A stretch of 64,000 nt of DNA, from positions 561,001 to 625,000 of the forward strand of contig NZ_CP021030.1 of NCBI RefSeq assembly GCF_002117485.1. Direction: 5' to 3'. The position numbers and the translations under genes were made by a program. The stretch is from Rhizobium sp. NXC14 (GTDB taxonomy: Bacteria; Pseudomonadota; Alphaproteobacteria; Rhizobiales; Rhizobiaceae). Shown here in pieces: positions 37,015-46,333 of the stretch; the stretch's first letter is position 1; each line of letters starts with the position of its first letter. The notes under the pieces are model-generated. The model was not told where the DNA came from. It searched no databases and saw only the letters and a list, made by a program, of their open reading frames with translations.

Positions 37015-37350
37015 CTAATGCGAGGCCGCCAGCGTCTGAACCCGCTCGAGAAAAGCGGCCCTGTCGAACAGCACCGGCTGTGCGGATGACGCCGCGTCGA
37101 TATTGGGCAGCACAAAGGCTTGAATGTTCACCACGGGAAGATTGGAGAGGATCCGCACATCGCCGATTTTTGAAGTAATGGTGACGATCACCTTGCAAAG
37201 GAGACCTTCCAGGGCGTGTTTGAGTTCCGGTGGAGTGCCTGCGCTCCTCACGTCGAAGCCCGCGCTCCGCAGCACTTCTCCGGCAAGATGTGATCCGCGT
37301 TGGTCCGGGATGTAGACAAGGACGGGAGGGGCAGGGTTTTTCCCGGTCAT
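37015..37350 (-). CDS. Hypothetical protein, possible degenerate receiver fold
   Basis: A 111-residue alpha/beta protein. VLVYIPDQRGSHLAGEVLRSAGFDVRSAG alternates strand and helix as in a receiver or Rossmann-like fold, but no acidic pocket (DD/D/K) can be located, so it could not be phosphorylated in the usual way. GAGGAACCAACTG precedes the ATG at 37350. Its position upstream of the kinase gene on the same strand (about 170 nt away) suggests it may share its regulation. Function unknown. Confidence 0.55.
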   Translation of the reverse strand: MTGKNPAPPVLVYIPDQRGSHLAGEVLRSAGFDVRSAGTPPELKHALEGLLCKVIVTITSKIGDVRILSNLPVVNIQAFVLPNIDAASSAQPVLFDRAAFLERVQTLAASH

Positions 37351-37666
37351 CAGTTGGTTCCTCTTCGTAGGCCGCGCATGCAAAGTAGGAATTTCATTCT
37401 GAAAGTGCGTTTCATTTTATTAAGAGTTGTGTCTTCCGCCGCCGATGCGTCGTCCGGTACTTCTTTTCACGCCGGCAGACGTGTCAGCGATCAGGCTGAA
37501 TTCGGCCTAGGTCATGTGACCGCCCGTCCGGGAGTGTCAGCTCAGGGCGCGGCTATCGACCTCGGAAACATCTCTTAACAAGACAAAATCCATCCCAAAA
37601 CGGTTTGCCTGCAGGCTGCAGTCCGCTCGAGGACAGCAAGCCTCGGGAAAACACCAGGAGCGAACT
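37351..37666. other. Divergent intergenic region before mipA-like gene
   Basis: 316 nt between the hypothetical gene on the minus strand and the MipA/OmpV gene on the plus strand. It must hold both promoters. I see no convincing -35/-10 pair, palindrome or small ORF. Confidence 0.4.
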
Positions 37667-38509
37667 TTGCCTTTTATGAAAAAGAAAATTGGTTTGATGA
37701 TTTTGCCATCGCTGGCCGTTCCCCTTTCGGCAGGCAATGGGGCATGGGCGGCGGATCCGGGCGAATTTGGCGCTGGAGGACCGGTTGCACCAACCAGCGA
37801 ACGCCCCGGTGGTATTCGCGGCAAGCTTCATGACTGGAATGTCGTTGTTGGAGCTGGAGCGGTGTACGGCCCGAAATTCGAGGGATCGAAAGACTTTGAA
37901 GTCATGCCGGTCCCCTTCGTTTCCGCAAGCTTTTTCAACGATTACGTCCATGTCGGTCCAACCGGCTTGCTGATCGATATCTACAAGGTCGAGAATTTCA
38001 AAATCAGCGCCAGCGGCGGCATGGAGTTCGGTCGGGACGAAGATGATAGCGATCATCTGAAGGGATTGGGCGATATTGATTCCGGTGCAAAAATCGGCGG
38101 TGTGATATCCTACTCACTCGGACCAATCGAGCTCAGTGCCGGGATCGACAAGATCATCGGGGGCAGCGACGGTGTCACGGGGACATTCGGTGCGGAATAT
38201 TCTCACATGGTAGGCCAGTTCATCTTCTCCGCCGGCGCATCGGCCACCTGGGCGGACAAAAATTACATGAAGTCCTATTTTGGGGTCACCCCCTTGCAGT
38301 CGGCAAGGTCCGGCCTTGAAGTCTATGATGCAGGCGCAGGCTTCAAGCGCATCGATCTTACCGCATCGGTCACGTACCTGTCATCCGAGCACTGGTTCAT
38401 CCGCGGCCAGGCCGAACTGGGAATTCTCACCGGCGACGCGCGCAATAGCCCGGTGGTTCAGAAGGAGACTCAGCCTTCAGTGATGATGTTTGTCGGCTAC
38501 AAATTCTGA
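37667..38509 (+). CDS. MipA/OmpV family outer-membrane protein
   Basis: A 280-residue beta-barrel protein with an N-terminal signal peptide (KKKIGLMILPSLAVPLSAGNGAWA). The mature sequence is rich in amphipathic strands (WNVVVGAGAVYGPKFEGSKDFEVMPVPFVSASF) and ends in MMFVGYKF with a C-terminal aromatic, typical of outer-membrane barrels. AGGAG sits 6 nt before a TTG at 37667, but an ATG at 37676 is also possible. It lies between a kinase and a response regulator, which probably control it. Confidence 0.85.
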   Translation: MPFMKKKIGLMILPSLAVPLSAGNGAWAADPGEFGAGGPVAPTSERPGGIRGKLHDWNVVVGAGAVYGPKFEGSKDFEVMPVPFVSASFFNDYVHVGPTGLLIDIYKVENFKISASGGMEFGRDEDDSDHLKGLGDIDSGAKIGGVISYSLGPIELSAGIDKIIGGSDGVTGTFGAEYSHMVGQFIFSAGASATWADKNYMKSYFGVTPLQSARSGLEVYDAGAGFKRIDLTASVTYLSSEHWFIRGQAELGILTGDARNSPVVQKETQPSVMMFVGYKF

Positions 38510-38690
38510 CCTCATCCGCGGTTCACATGCCCGCCGAACCACCGGCGACCGCCGATATGTCGCGTCTGTTCGCGGCCGGCTGTTACTTGCGGCGTGGCGG
38601 CGCGCGCTTCCCCAGTGGAGGAACAATCGCTGGTCGAAAGATGCAATAAACGATGCGCAAACATTTTCTGTTAGATAGGAACTGAAGCGG

Positions 38691-39464
38691 ATGCTTTCCC
38701 AGAATCAGGCGCCGGATATGAGTCATATCGCAGTCAATTCACCCATGCAGGCTTCGGTCCGCATCCTGATCGTCGAGGATGACCGCGATATTTCGAGCAT
38801 GTTGATCGACCTCATGAAGGAAGCGGGCTATGCCGCCGAAGCGGTTGGTTCCGCGATGGAAATGGACCGCCTTCTGAAGAAGAAGGAATTTCAGCTCATC
38901 GTCCTCGACGGCATGCTTCCGGGCGAGGACGGCTTCAGCATTTGCCGGCGCATCAGATCGGCCAACACGGTTCCGATCCTCATGCTGACGGCGTTGACGA
39001 AGGAAGTCGACCGGGTGATCGGCCTTGAGCTCGGCGCCGACGACTACGTCACGAAACCCTTCAATTCCAGAGAACTCCTGGCAAGGATCAGGGCGCTTTT
39101 GCGGCGATCTTCCTATTCCATGCAAATCAAGCCCGTTCAGGAAGCCATGACGTTCGCCGGTTGGCGCATCGACCCCGTCACGCGCGAACTGACCGACAGC
39201 GATGGTGTTCATGTGTCGCTGACGACGGCAGAATTCGATGTCTTGCTGGTGTTCTGCCAGAATCCGCGGCAGGTCATGAATCGCCAGGAAATCCTTGCCC
39301 GCACGCATGCAGGTTCAGCCGGCCCCGTCGAGCGTAGTATCGACGTGCATGTCAGCCGTGTTCGGCAAAAGATCGAACCCGATTACAAGGAGCCGACCTT
39401 CATCAAGACGGTACGGCTGGGCGGTTATATCTTCACGCCTGAAGTTTCGCTGGCGCGGGACTGA
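38691..39464 (+). CDS. OmpR/PhoB-family response regulator
   Basis: A 257-residue two-domain regulator. The receiver has Asp30/31, predicted phospho-Asp73 (LIVLDGMLPGEDGF) and Lys in DDYVTKPFNSRELLARIRALLRR. The C-terminal winged helix has LTTAEFDVLLVF and VERSIDVHVSRVRQKIEPD ... IKTVRLGGYIF. The ATG at 38691 gives a longer N-terminus than usual; ATGs at 38718 and 38745 would give normal lengths. The nearest kinase is at 35486-36841. Confidence 0.92.
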   Translation: MLSQNQAPDMSHIAVNSPMQASVRILIVEDDRDISSMLIDLMKEAGYAAEAVGSAMEMDRLLKKKEFQLIVLDGMLPGEDGFSICRRIRSANTVPILMLTALTKEVDRVIGLELGADDYVTKPFNSRELLARIRALLRRSSYSMQIKPVQEAMTFAGWRIDPVTRELTDSDGVHVSLTTAEFDVLLVFCQNPRQVMNRQEILARTHAGSAGPVERSIDVHVSRVRQKIEPDYKEPTFIKTVRLGGYIFTPEVSLARD

Positions 39465-39797
39465 TCAGCGGAACTGCAGCTTGCGGGTGATGCCGCTGGA
39501 ACACCGGGCCGTCTCTTGCTGCCTTCAAAAAGCAGCTCTTCCAGCTATCCCACAGACGACCAGTCAAGCGCTCACCATCTGTCTAATCAACGTCTCCCAA
39601 ATTACGGCGGTGGTTATCGGATGATGCGTATAGTTTTCTCCCTGCTTGGCTAGCCGATGCGGGAAGCGGGCGACGTCCAGCGGCGGCGTCGATCACAACT
39701 CTTAACAACTCAAAACCCAAGACAACAGCGAATCCCGATTAATGCCATTAGACGCGATCCGAAAGGAAGCTAGCGCAGCGACGCTCCACGGCCGGCG
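39465..39797. other. Intergenic region, no feature seen
   Basis: 333 nt between the response regulator and the patatin-like gene. No credible ORF, hairpin or repeat is visible. A promoter for the following lipoprotein pair presumably lies here. Confidence 0.4.
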
Positions 39798-41009
39798 GTG
39801 ATTGCCGCTCTGACCGTGGCCGATGACAGGGCGACAAATTTGATTCGACTGATGGCCATCCTGACGCTTGCCCTTCTGGCTGGCTGCATGGCGCCGGACC
39901 GGGTTAGCTACAGCCCGAAGGCGGCCGCCGACGCCAGTATCGAAGGATTTGCCGATATCCGCACCTATGCGGACAGCGGCCGGCAGTTGCCCGATACGCG
40001 AGCCTGGCTGGCAATTCCAAGACACAAGGACGTCAATTATCTTGTCCTGTCCGGCGGCGGGGCCGGAGGGGCCTTCAGCGTCGGGGCACTGAAGGCTTGG
40101 TCGGACAGCAAAGAGCGGCCGGAATTCGACATCGTCAGCGGCGTCAGCACCGGCGCGCTGATTGCACCTCTGGCTTTCCTAGGCCCGGCCTATGATGACA
40201 CGCTCGTCGATCTCTATACGAGCGGGGTGGCAAAGCAGTTGGTGGACGCGGATTTTCTGCCGAAGGCACTGCTTGGCCCAAGCCTGTTGAAGCAGGAACC
40301 GCTGCGCCGGATGGTCGAGCGCCATCTCACCCGGGAGATCCTGGACAAAATCGCCGTCGAGTACCGCAAGGGCAGGCGCCTTCTCGTCCTCACTTCAAAT
40401 CTCGATTCGCAGAGACCGGTGGTCTGGAACATGGGTGCCATAGCCAATAGCGGTCGGCCTGATGCGTTGAAGCTCTTTCAGGATGTCATCATTGCCTCGG
40501 CGAGCATCCCGGGCGTTTTCCCGGCCGTGCTCATCAAGGTTAGGGCAGGCGGCCAGGAGTTCGAGGAGATGCACTCGGACGGCGGCTCATCATCCCAGAT
40601 TCTGACGATCCCCGAGGGGTGGATGGCGAGCCCTCGCCTGGCGGCGTGGCCGAAGGGCCTCAAGCTGAACATGTATGTCATCGTTAACAATGCTCTCATG
40701 CCGGAGTTCTCCACGACCACGAACAATACTCTTGCTGTCATGGCCAGAGCGAGCGCTGCCCTCATCAAGTCCCAGACACGCAGCGCTTTGGTCGCCACCT
40801 ACGTCTATGCGCAAAAGAACGGCATCCGCTTTCGGGTCGCCTCGATCGATCGGCAAATACCCTACAAAATGACCGATCCCTTCAACACCAACTACATGCG
40901 CGCCGTCTACCACCTGGGCTACGCCGAGATGGTAAGCGGCAGTCTGTGGAAGGACGAGCCGGTCTTTGCCGATCTCGCCGCAGCAGATTCTGCTCGATCC
41001 TCGCAATAG
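39798..41009 (+). CDS. Patatin-like phospholipase, predicted lipoprotein
   Basis: A serine-Asp dyad lipid acyl hydrolase. The oxyanion loop is SGGGAGGAFSVGALKAW (near residue 80), the nucleophile is in GVSTGALIAPL (GxSxG), and the catalytic Asp is in HSDGGSS. The first 30 residues carry the lipobox LALLAGC, so it is probably envelope-anchored. The frame starts with GTG at 39798; the TTG at 39840 would place the Cys at residue 16 of a standard lipoprotein signal and may be the true start. A DUF3313 lipoprotein follows 39 nt later. Confidence 0.85.
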   Translation: MIAALTVADDRATNLIRLMAILTLALLAGCMAPDRVSYSPKAAADASIEGFADIRTYADSGRQLPDTRAWLAIPRHKDVNYLVLSGGGAGGAFSVGALKAWSDSKERPEFDIVSGVSTGALIAPLAFLGPAYDDTLVDLYTSGVAKQLVDADFLPKALLGPSLLKQEPLRRMVERHLTREILDKIAVEYRKGRRLLVLTSNLDSQRPVVWNMGAIANSGRPDALKLFQDVIIASASIPGVFPAVLIKVRAGGQEFEEMHSDGGSSSQILTIPEGWMASPRLAAWPKGLKLNMYVIVNNALMPEFSTTTNNTLAVMARASAALIKSQTRSALVATYVYAQKNGIRFRVASIDRQIPYKMTDPFNTNYMRAVYHLGYAEMVSGSLWKDEPVFADLAAADSARSSQ

Positions 41010-41048
41010 CCGCCAATTCCTCACAGCTTCCAACGATAGGAGAACGAC

Positions 41049-41930
41049 ATGTTACATTCCCGCGCTGACCGGGCCCTCATTCGCCGCCATCGCCCTCCGG
41101 GGGCCTCGGCCCTTCTGTCCTGCCTTATCCTATCGGCTGCTGCAGGCTGTGCCTCAGTGCCGCTCGAAGAGGCGCACACGCTGGTCTCCTATGACGGCCT
41201 GACGTCGAACAACGGCAAGATCACCAAGGCGAAATTCAAGATCGAACCGAACGATCTCGCTGCTGCCAAAACCATCTACATCGAGCCAACGAGGGTTTCG
41301 CCAAACGCAGACCCTTCCATCAAGAAGCCTTCGGAGTCAGCCCTCATCGCCAATGTCATCAGCCGCGCCCTCTGCGTCGGCGTCAGCGACCGGTTTCAAG
41401 TGGTCGACCGGAGGGAGAACGCCGATGTCGTCGTTCACGCCACCGTCACCCGGATCCTGCCGACGAACGCCACGATGGCCGGAGTGTCGACCGCGACTTC
41501 GCTCGGTGCCTCATTCGTCATTCCGGTTCCCGTGCCTCGGTTGCCGGTCGGGCTCGGAGGCTTGGCCGTCGAGGCCGAAGCGAGGACAAGAGACGGCAAG
41601 CAGGTGGGTGCGATGGTCTGGGCCAAGGGCGCCAATGCCATTACCACGAGCGCACGCGTGTCGCAGGTCGGGGATGCCTATTCGCTCGCCTCGAGCTTCG
41701 GCAGCGATTTCTCCAAGATGCTCGTCAACGGCAAGACACCCTACAAAGGACTGCCCAAGTTCCCGTCCGCTCAGAAGATCAAGTCGAGCCTCGGGGGCAG
41801 GCCGAAATACCCAGCCTGCGAGCGCTTCGGCCGGTCGCCTGGCGTCAAGGATTTCGCCGCTTCTCAAATCGGCCTGCCGCCGTCCTGGACGGACAAGCAG
41901 CCGGCGGTCGTAGGCCAATGGGCACCATGA
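41049..41930 (+). CDS. DUF3313 domain lipoprotein
   Basis: A 293-residue protein with a signal sequence and lipobox (LILSAAAGC at about residues 26-34). The following region (VSYDGLTSNNGKITKAKFKIEPNDLAAAKTIYIEP, then FQVVDRRENADVVVHATVTRI) matches DUF3313, a bacterial envelope family of unknown role. The first 20 residues are arginine-rich and odd for a signal; the ATG is preceded by TAGGAGAACGAC. It is probably co-transcribed with the patatin-like gene. Confidence 0.8.
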   Translation: MLHSRADRALIRRHRPPGASALLSCLILSAAAGCASVPLEEAHTLVSYDGLTSNNGKITKAKFKIEPNDLAAAKTIYIEPTRVSPNADPSIKKPSESALIANVISRALCVGVSDRFQVVDRRENADVVVHATVTRILPTNATMAGVSTATSLGASFVIPVPVPRLPVGLGGLAVEAEARTRDGKQVGAMVWAKGANAITTSARVSQVGDAYSLASSFGSDFSKMLVNGKTPYKGLPKFPSAQKIKSSLGGRPKYPACERFGRSPGVKDFAASQIGLPPSWTDKQPAVVGQWAP

Positions 41931-42018
41931 CCTGGATCGACGATCAAATACGATAAGCAGGTGTCTTGCGCTGCTCGACATGTAAGGCAGGCGCAATCTG
42001 AATCTCTTTCAACACATC

Positions 42019-42047
42019 ACCGCCGGCATCCGAAGTGCCGGCGGTTT
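42019..42047. terminator. Terminator between convergent genes
   Basis: ACCGCCGGCA (42019-42028) pairs perfectly with TGCCGGCGGT (42036-42045), a 10-bp stem with loop TCCGAAG, followed by TTCGTC. It lies between the DUF3313 stop and the RND permease stop, so it can serve both strands. Confidence 0.8.
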
Positions 42048-42134
42048 CGTCATCGCCGCTGGGCGCCGGTTCAAAACGCCGTCGGCTTTTGACACGGCGT
42101 TCTCTTGGCGGCCTGTCGCTGAAGAGTCCGAGCT

Positions 42135-45100
42135 TCACCTTGCGAGACTGATTTTTCCACCGTGCCTCTGGTCGTTCGAAATACTCTCTTGATCGTCCGT
42201 GGTGGCAGCCTCGGGACGCCTTGCCGCGGTAATTCGCCTGAGGAAGAGGAGGAAATCGTCGACAAAGGTGAAGATGACTGGAATGACAAGGAGGGTAAGA
42301 ACAGTCGAGGTCATCAGGCCGCCAATCACGACGATTGCCATCGGCTGCCGGAAGCTCGCATCGCCACCGCTGAGACTGAGGGCCACAGGAAGCATACCGC
42401 CTCCCATTGCCATCGTCGTCATGACGATCGGGCGCGCCCGCTTGTTGCAGGCATCAACCAGGGCATCGAAGCGCGGGGCGCCTCTACGTCGCGACATGAT
42501 CGCATATTCGACCAGCAGGATGGAGTTCTTCGTCACCACGCCCATCAGCATCAGCAGACCAATGACAACAGGCATTGAGAAACTCGTTCCCGTCAGAACG
42601 AGGGGCAGAATGGCGCCGCCGAGCGACAGGGGAAGTGCCATGAGAATCGTCAACGGCTGGAGGAAGTCGTGAAAGAGAAGGACCAACACGGCGTAAATAC
42701 AGAAGATGCCGACCGCCATGGCGGTGCCGAAGCTGTCGAAGAGGTCGGATCGGCGCTCGAGTTCGCCCTGTTCGATAAGCATCACCCCGGGGGGAAGGCT
42801 GTGGAGTGCAGGCAGTGCCTGGGCCTCGCGGTAAACCTCGCCGAGGACGCGGCCGTTGAGCTCGACCGAAATCATGATGTTGCGCGACCGGTCGATCCGG
42901 CTGATCTCTGACGGGCTGCTCCCGATAGTGATGTCGGCAACCGAACTCAAATCGACGCTGCCTCCGCTGCCGGCAACGCGCAGATTGGCAAAGTCTTCGA
43001 GCGTCGTGCGGTTGTTCGGGTCGAAACGCACGCGGATGTCAAGTTGGCGCTGTGGCAGGTTGAGCTTGGCGAGGGCGGAGGAATAATCGCCGCCGGTTGA
43101 GACGCGAACAGTCTCGGATATCGCGTCCGCCGTTACACCGAAGGCGGCGGCCCGATCAGGATCCGGGACGATCTGGATTTCGGGGGCCCGAAGCGAAGCG
43201 CTTGATGTCACCGCCCCAATGCCTCGCAGCGTTCGAAGCTGTTCTTCAAGCGCACCGGCCGCCTTGTCGAGTGCGTCGGGGTCGTCGCTCGCAAGGGTAA
43301 TGTCGAGTCTGGTGCCATTGCCGCCCGACCCCACTTGAATGCGGGCTCCCGGAAGGGTGGCGAGCGCCTGCCGGATATCGCTTTCTATATCGAGTTGGGA
43401 ACGTTCGCGTTGGCTGATCTTTTTCAGGTCGACGATGAGAGATGCACTCGCCGTATCGGCTGTCGTTGCGGAATCCAGGAGATCACCTGATGAAACTGTC
43501 CCAACGGTGGAGAAGACATGTGTTACATCAGGTAGGTGGGAGATCAGTTGGGCAGCCCTGCGGGTGGTCGCATCCGTTTCTTCGAGCGGTGTTCCGGGTT
43601 GCAGCGTAATCGTAACCTGCGTCTGCGCATCGTCCGAAGCCGGCAGGAAACCCGAGTTGAGGAGGGGGATCGTCGCCAGCGAGAGACCGAGGAAAACAAA
43701 GACGCAGATCGTCGTCACGAGACGGTGCTTCAGGCAGGCTTTCACGAGCGCGATGTAGCCCTGCATGATCCGCCCATCCTTCGCCCCCACAGGATGAATC
43801 TTCATCATGTACGCGGCCATCATGGGCGTCAAAAGACGCGCAACCAGGAGGGAGGCAAGAACAGCAACCGACGCCGTCACGCCGAACTGTCGGAAAATCA
43901 GCCCCGGAATGCCGCTCATGAAAGCGGTCGGCAGGAAGACGGCGACGAGCGTCAAGGTCGTGGCGACAACCGCAAGCCCGATTTCGTCCGCAGCCTCGAG
44001 AGCCGAGCTCCTTGCCGATTTTCCCGTCTGCATGTGGCGCGCGATGTTTTCGATTTCGACGATCGCGTCATCGACGAGGATGCCGACCACCAGCGAGAGC
44101 GCCAGCAGAGTCACTGTGTTGAGGCTGAAATCGGCCAGATACATGATGGCGAAGGTCGGAATGACGGACAGCGGAAGCGCAATTGCTGACAGGAATGTTG
44201 CGCGCCAATCCCGCAGGAAGAGCCAGACCACGACGATCGCCAGAATAGCCCCTTCATAAAGCATCTGCATCGATCCGCCATAATTCTCGACGATCGGGCC
44301 GACTGTGCTATAGGCTTTGATGATCTCGACATCGGGACTGGCCTTGGCCAAGTCCTTTGCCGCGGCTTCGATCGCTGCAGCGACAGCCGTGTCGGAAAAG
44401 CCGTTCGCGCGTTTGATCTCCACGGCGATTGCCGGTGTTCCGTCGAGATAGGTGACGGACGAGCGGTCGGCAAAGCTGTCTGTTACCGCCCCGATTTCGT
44501 CAAGCCGTACCATTTCTCCACTCGGGAGCGGAATTGCTAGCGCCTTGAGCTCCGCAATCGAGGAAACCGCCCCGATCGTTCGGATCGTCTGCTTGCTCCC
44601 TCCGATCTCGCCTCGCCCACCCGATGTGTCGGTCTGCACCGACCGCAAACTCGAGGAAATGGTCGTCGCGCTGACATTGAGCGAGCTCATCAGTTGCGGG
44701 TCGAGATCGATATGGATTTCGCGATCGACGCCGCCGATACGGTTGACCTGGCCGACGCCAGCAACAGCAAGCAAGGCTTTTGTCATGTCATTGTCGACGA
44801 ACCAGGAAAGCTCGGTCGGGTCGAGCCGGGTGGACCGCACGGCAAAGGCGATAAGCGCCGAGCCTTGGATCACAGTCCTCGTCACGCTCGGTGGCTGCAT
44901 CGCGGACGGCAGGTCCCCGCCGGCACTGTCGACGGCGTTACGCACCTCATTCAGTGCCTCCTCACCGTCCTTGCCGATCCGGAAGGACACGCTGATGACG
45001 ACCGTGCCCCCCGTGATCTTTGTCGTGATATGGTCCAGGAGCCTGAGCGAGGCGAGTTTGTCCTCGATCTTACGGGCGACTTCGGTTTCCAGTTGGGCCG

Positions 45101-45266
45101 GGGCAGCGCCCTCGAGCGTGGCGTGGATCTGAACCGTCGGAAGATCCATGTCCGGAAAGTTCTGAACCGGGAGCCGCTCGAAGGCAACGAGCCCAGTTCC
45201 GGTCAGTAGGACGAAAAGCAGGATGGCGGGAACAGGGTTGCGGATGGACCATGCGGAGAAATTCAT
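42135..45266 (-). CDS. RND-family multidrug/solute efflux permease
   Basis: A 1043-residue HAE1-type RND pump with 12 helices and two large periplasmic loops. Start MNFSAWSIRNPVPAILLFVLLTGTG, the TM4 motif VGILVDDAIVEIENI with paired Asp for proton relay, the adjacent DEIGLAVVATTLTLVAVFLPTAFM, and LLMGVVTKNSILLVEYA in the second half are standard. It is translated with overlap (ATGA) from the adaptor gene. No outer-membrane channel is encoded nearby, so it would use a shared TolC-like exit. Substrate unknown. Confidence 0.96.
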   Translation of the reverse strand: MNFSAWSIRNPVPAILLFVLLTGTGLVAFERLPVQNFPDMDLPTVQIHATLEGAAPAQLETEVARKIEDKLASLRLLDHITTKITGGTVVISVSFRIGKDGEEALNEVRNAVDSAGGDLPSAMQPPSVTRTVIQGSALIAFAVRSTRLDPTELSWFVDNDMTKALLAVAGVGQVNRIGGVDREIHIDLDPQLMSSLNVSATTISSSLRSVQTDTSGGRGEIGGSKQTIRTIGAVSSIAELKALAIPLPSGEMVRLDEIGAVTDSFADRSSVTYLDGTPAIAVEIKRANGFSDTAVAAAIEAAAKDLAKASPDVEIIKAYSTVGPIVENYGGSMQMLYEGAILAIVVVWLFLRDWRATFLSAIALPLSVIPTFAIMYLADFSLNTVTLLALSLVVGILVDDAIVEIENIARHMQTGKSARSSALEAADEIGLAVVATTLTLVAVFLPTAFMSGIPGLIFRQFGVTASVAVLASLLVARLLTPMMAAYMMKIHPVGAKDGRIMQGYIALVKACLKHRLVTTICVFVFLGLSLATIPLLNSGFLPASDDAQTQVTITLQPGTPLEETDATTRRAAQLISHLPDVTHVFSTVGTVSSGDLLDSATTADTASASLIVDLKKISQRERSQLDIESDIRQALATLPGARIQVGSGGNGTRLDITLASDDPDALDKAAGALEEQLRTLRGIGAVTSSASLRAPEIQIVPDPDRAAAFGVTADAISETVRVSTGGDYSSALAKLNLPQRQLDIRVRFDPNNRTTLEDFANLRVAGSGGSVDLSSVADITIGSSPSEISRIDRSRNIMISVELNGRVLGEVYREAQALPALHSLPPGVMLIEQGELERRSDLFDSFGTAMAVGIFCIYAVLVLLFHDFLQPLTILMALPLSLGGAILPLVLTGTSFSMPVVIGLLMLMGVVTKNSILLVEYAIMSRRRGAPRFDALVDACNKRARPIVMTTMAMGGGMLPVALSLSGGDASFRQPMAIVVIGGLMTSTVLTLLVIPVIFTFVDDFLLFLRRITAARRPEAATTDDQESISNDQRHGGKISLAR

Positions 45267-46333
45267 CGTGCCTTTCCTTCCACGCGCACGATGGTGCCGT
45301 CCGAAAGGAAGGCGCCTCCGGTCTTCACGACCATTGCCGAACGCGTGAGACCGGAGATTATCTCTACTTCGCCGTCGTTGCGGCGGCCGGTTTCCACCCG
45401 GAGGCGCCTGACGCGCTCTTCGGGGTCAATCGTAAACACGTAGTTGATACCGTCGCGCGAAACTAGCGCGGTTTCCGGCACGGTGAGCGCGGATGTGACC
45501 CTGAGCTTTATTTGCCCGGTCGCATAGAAGCCGATCGGCGGCCGAGAGCCCGCCGCCAGTGAGACGTAGACGAGTGTTCTGCCGGTATCGGTGCTGACGG
45601 TCGGCGCAACGAGGCGAACCGTTCCCGTCAGCCGCTCGCCGCGGGGCCCGTCGATGGTTGCAGGCATGCCTTCCTTGATAAGGGGACGGTACCGTGTCGA
45701 CACCTCGGCCTGCCACTCGATGCGCTGTTGGCGTACGAGGCGGAACAGCTCCGCGCCCGATGTGACGACGGCGCCGAGCTGGGCGGAACGAGAGGTGATG
45801 AGGCCATCGTCCGCGGCCATGATGGTTGTTTGGGAAAGTCTGATCTTCTGACTCTCAACCAGAGCCAGGGCGGACTCGACACCAGCCATCGCTATTTGCT
45901 CGGTGCTCAGATATTCGATGATCTTCTCATCGGAGAGCACGCCGCTACCCTTCATCTTGCGTGCGCGCTCGGCATTGGCCCTGGCCTTGGCAAGATCGGC
46001 TTTGGCAGTCCCCAAGAGGGCTACTTCCTTTTGCAGATCGGCGCGCACGGTATCCTCGGCCAGCCGAGCGAGCGCCTGCCCCTTCGTCACGACAGACCCG
46101 ACGTCGACGAATACATCGGTGATGCGCAGACCGCTGATTTCGGCAGCGCTGATGGCTTCATGCCAGGGCTTCAGCCAACCGCCGGCTAGAACCGTCTCCG
46201 GCCATTCTCGTTCCACGGGTGCCTCGGCGGTAACGGTCAGTGCCGCCCCGCCCGGTTGCGCGAACGTCGCTCCGTGGCCGGCAAGCAATGCAAGTAGAAC
46301 AAGGCTAATGGTTAAAGGGAGACGTAGCGTCAA
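45263..46333 (-). CDS. RND efflux periplasmic adaptor (MFP)
   Basis: A 356-residue membrane-fusion protein with an N-terminal signal peptide (LTISLVLLALLAGHGATFA). The lipoyl half-motifs (SGLRITDVFVDVGSVVTKGQALARLAED and TIMAADDGLITSRSAQLGAVVTSGAELFRLV) flank a coiled-coil hairpin of Lys/Ala/Arg-rich helices. The start codon is TTG at 46333, with AAAGGACTCC upstream. It heads the two-gene RND operon. Confidence 0.92.
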   Translation of the reverse strand: MTLRLPLTISLVLLALLAGHGATFAQPGGAALTVTAEAPVEREWPETVLAGGWLKPWHEAISAAEISGLRITDVFVDVGSVVTKGQALARLAEDTVRADLQKEVALLGTAKADLAKARANAERARKMKGSGVLSDEKIIEYLSTEQIAMAGVESALALVESQKIRLSQTTIMAADDGLITSRSAQLGAVVTSGAELFRLVRQQRIEWQAEVSTRYRPLIKEGMPATIDGPRGERLTGTVRLVAPTVSTDTGRTLVYVSLAAGSRPPIGFYATGQIKLRVTSALTVPETALVSRDGINYVFTIDPEERVRRLRVETGRRNDGEVEIISGLTRSAMVVKTGGAFLSDGTIVRVEGKAR

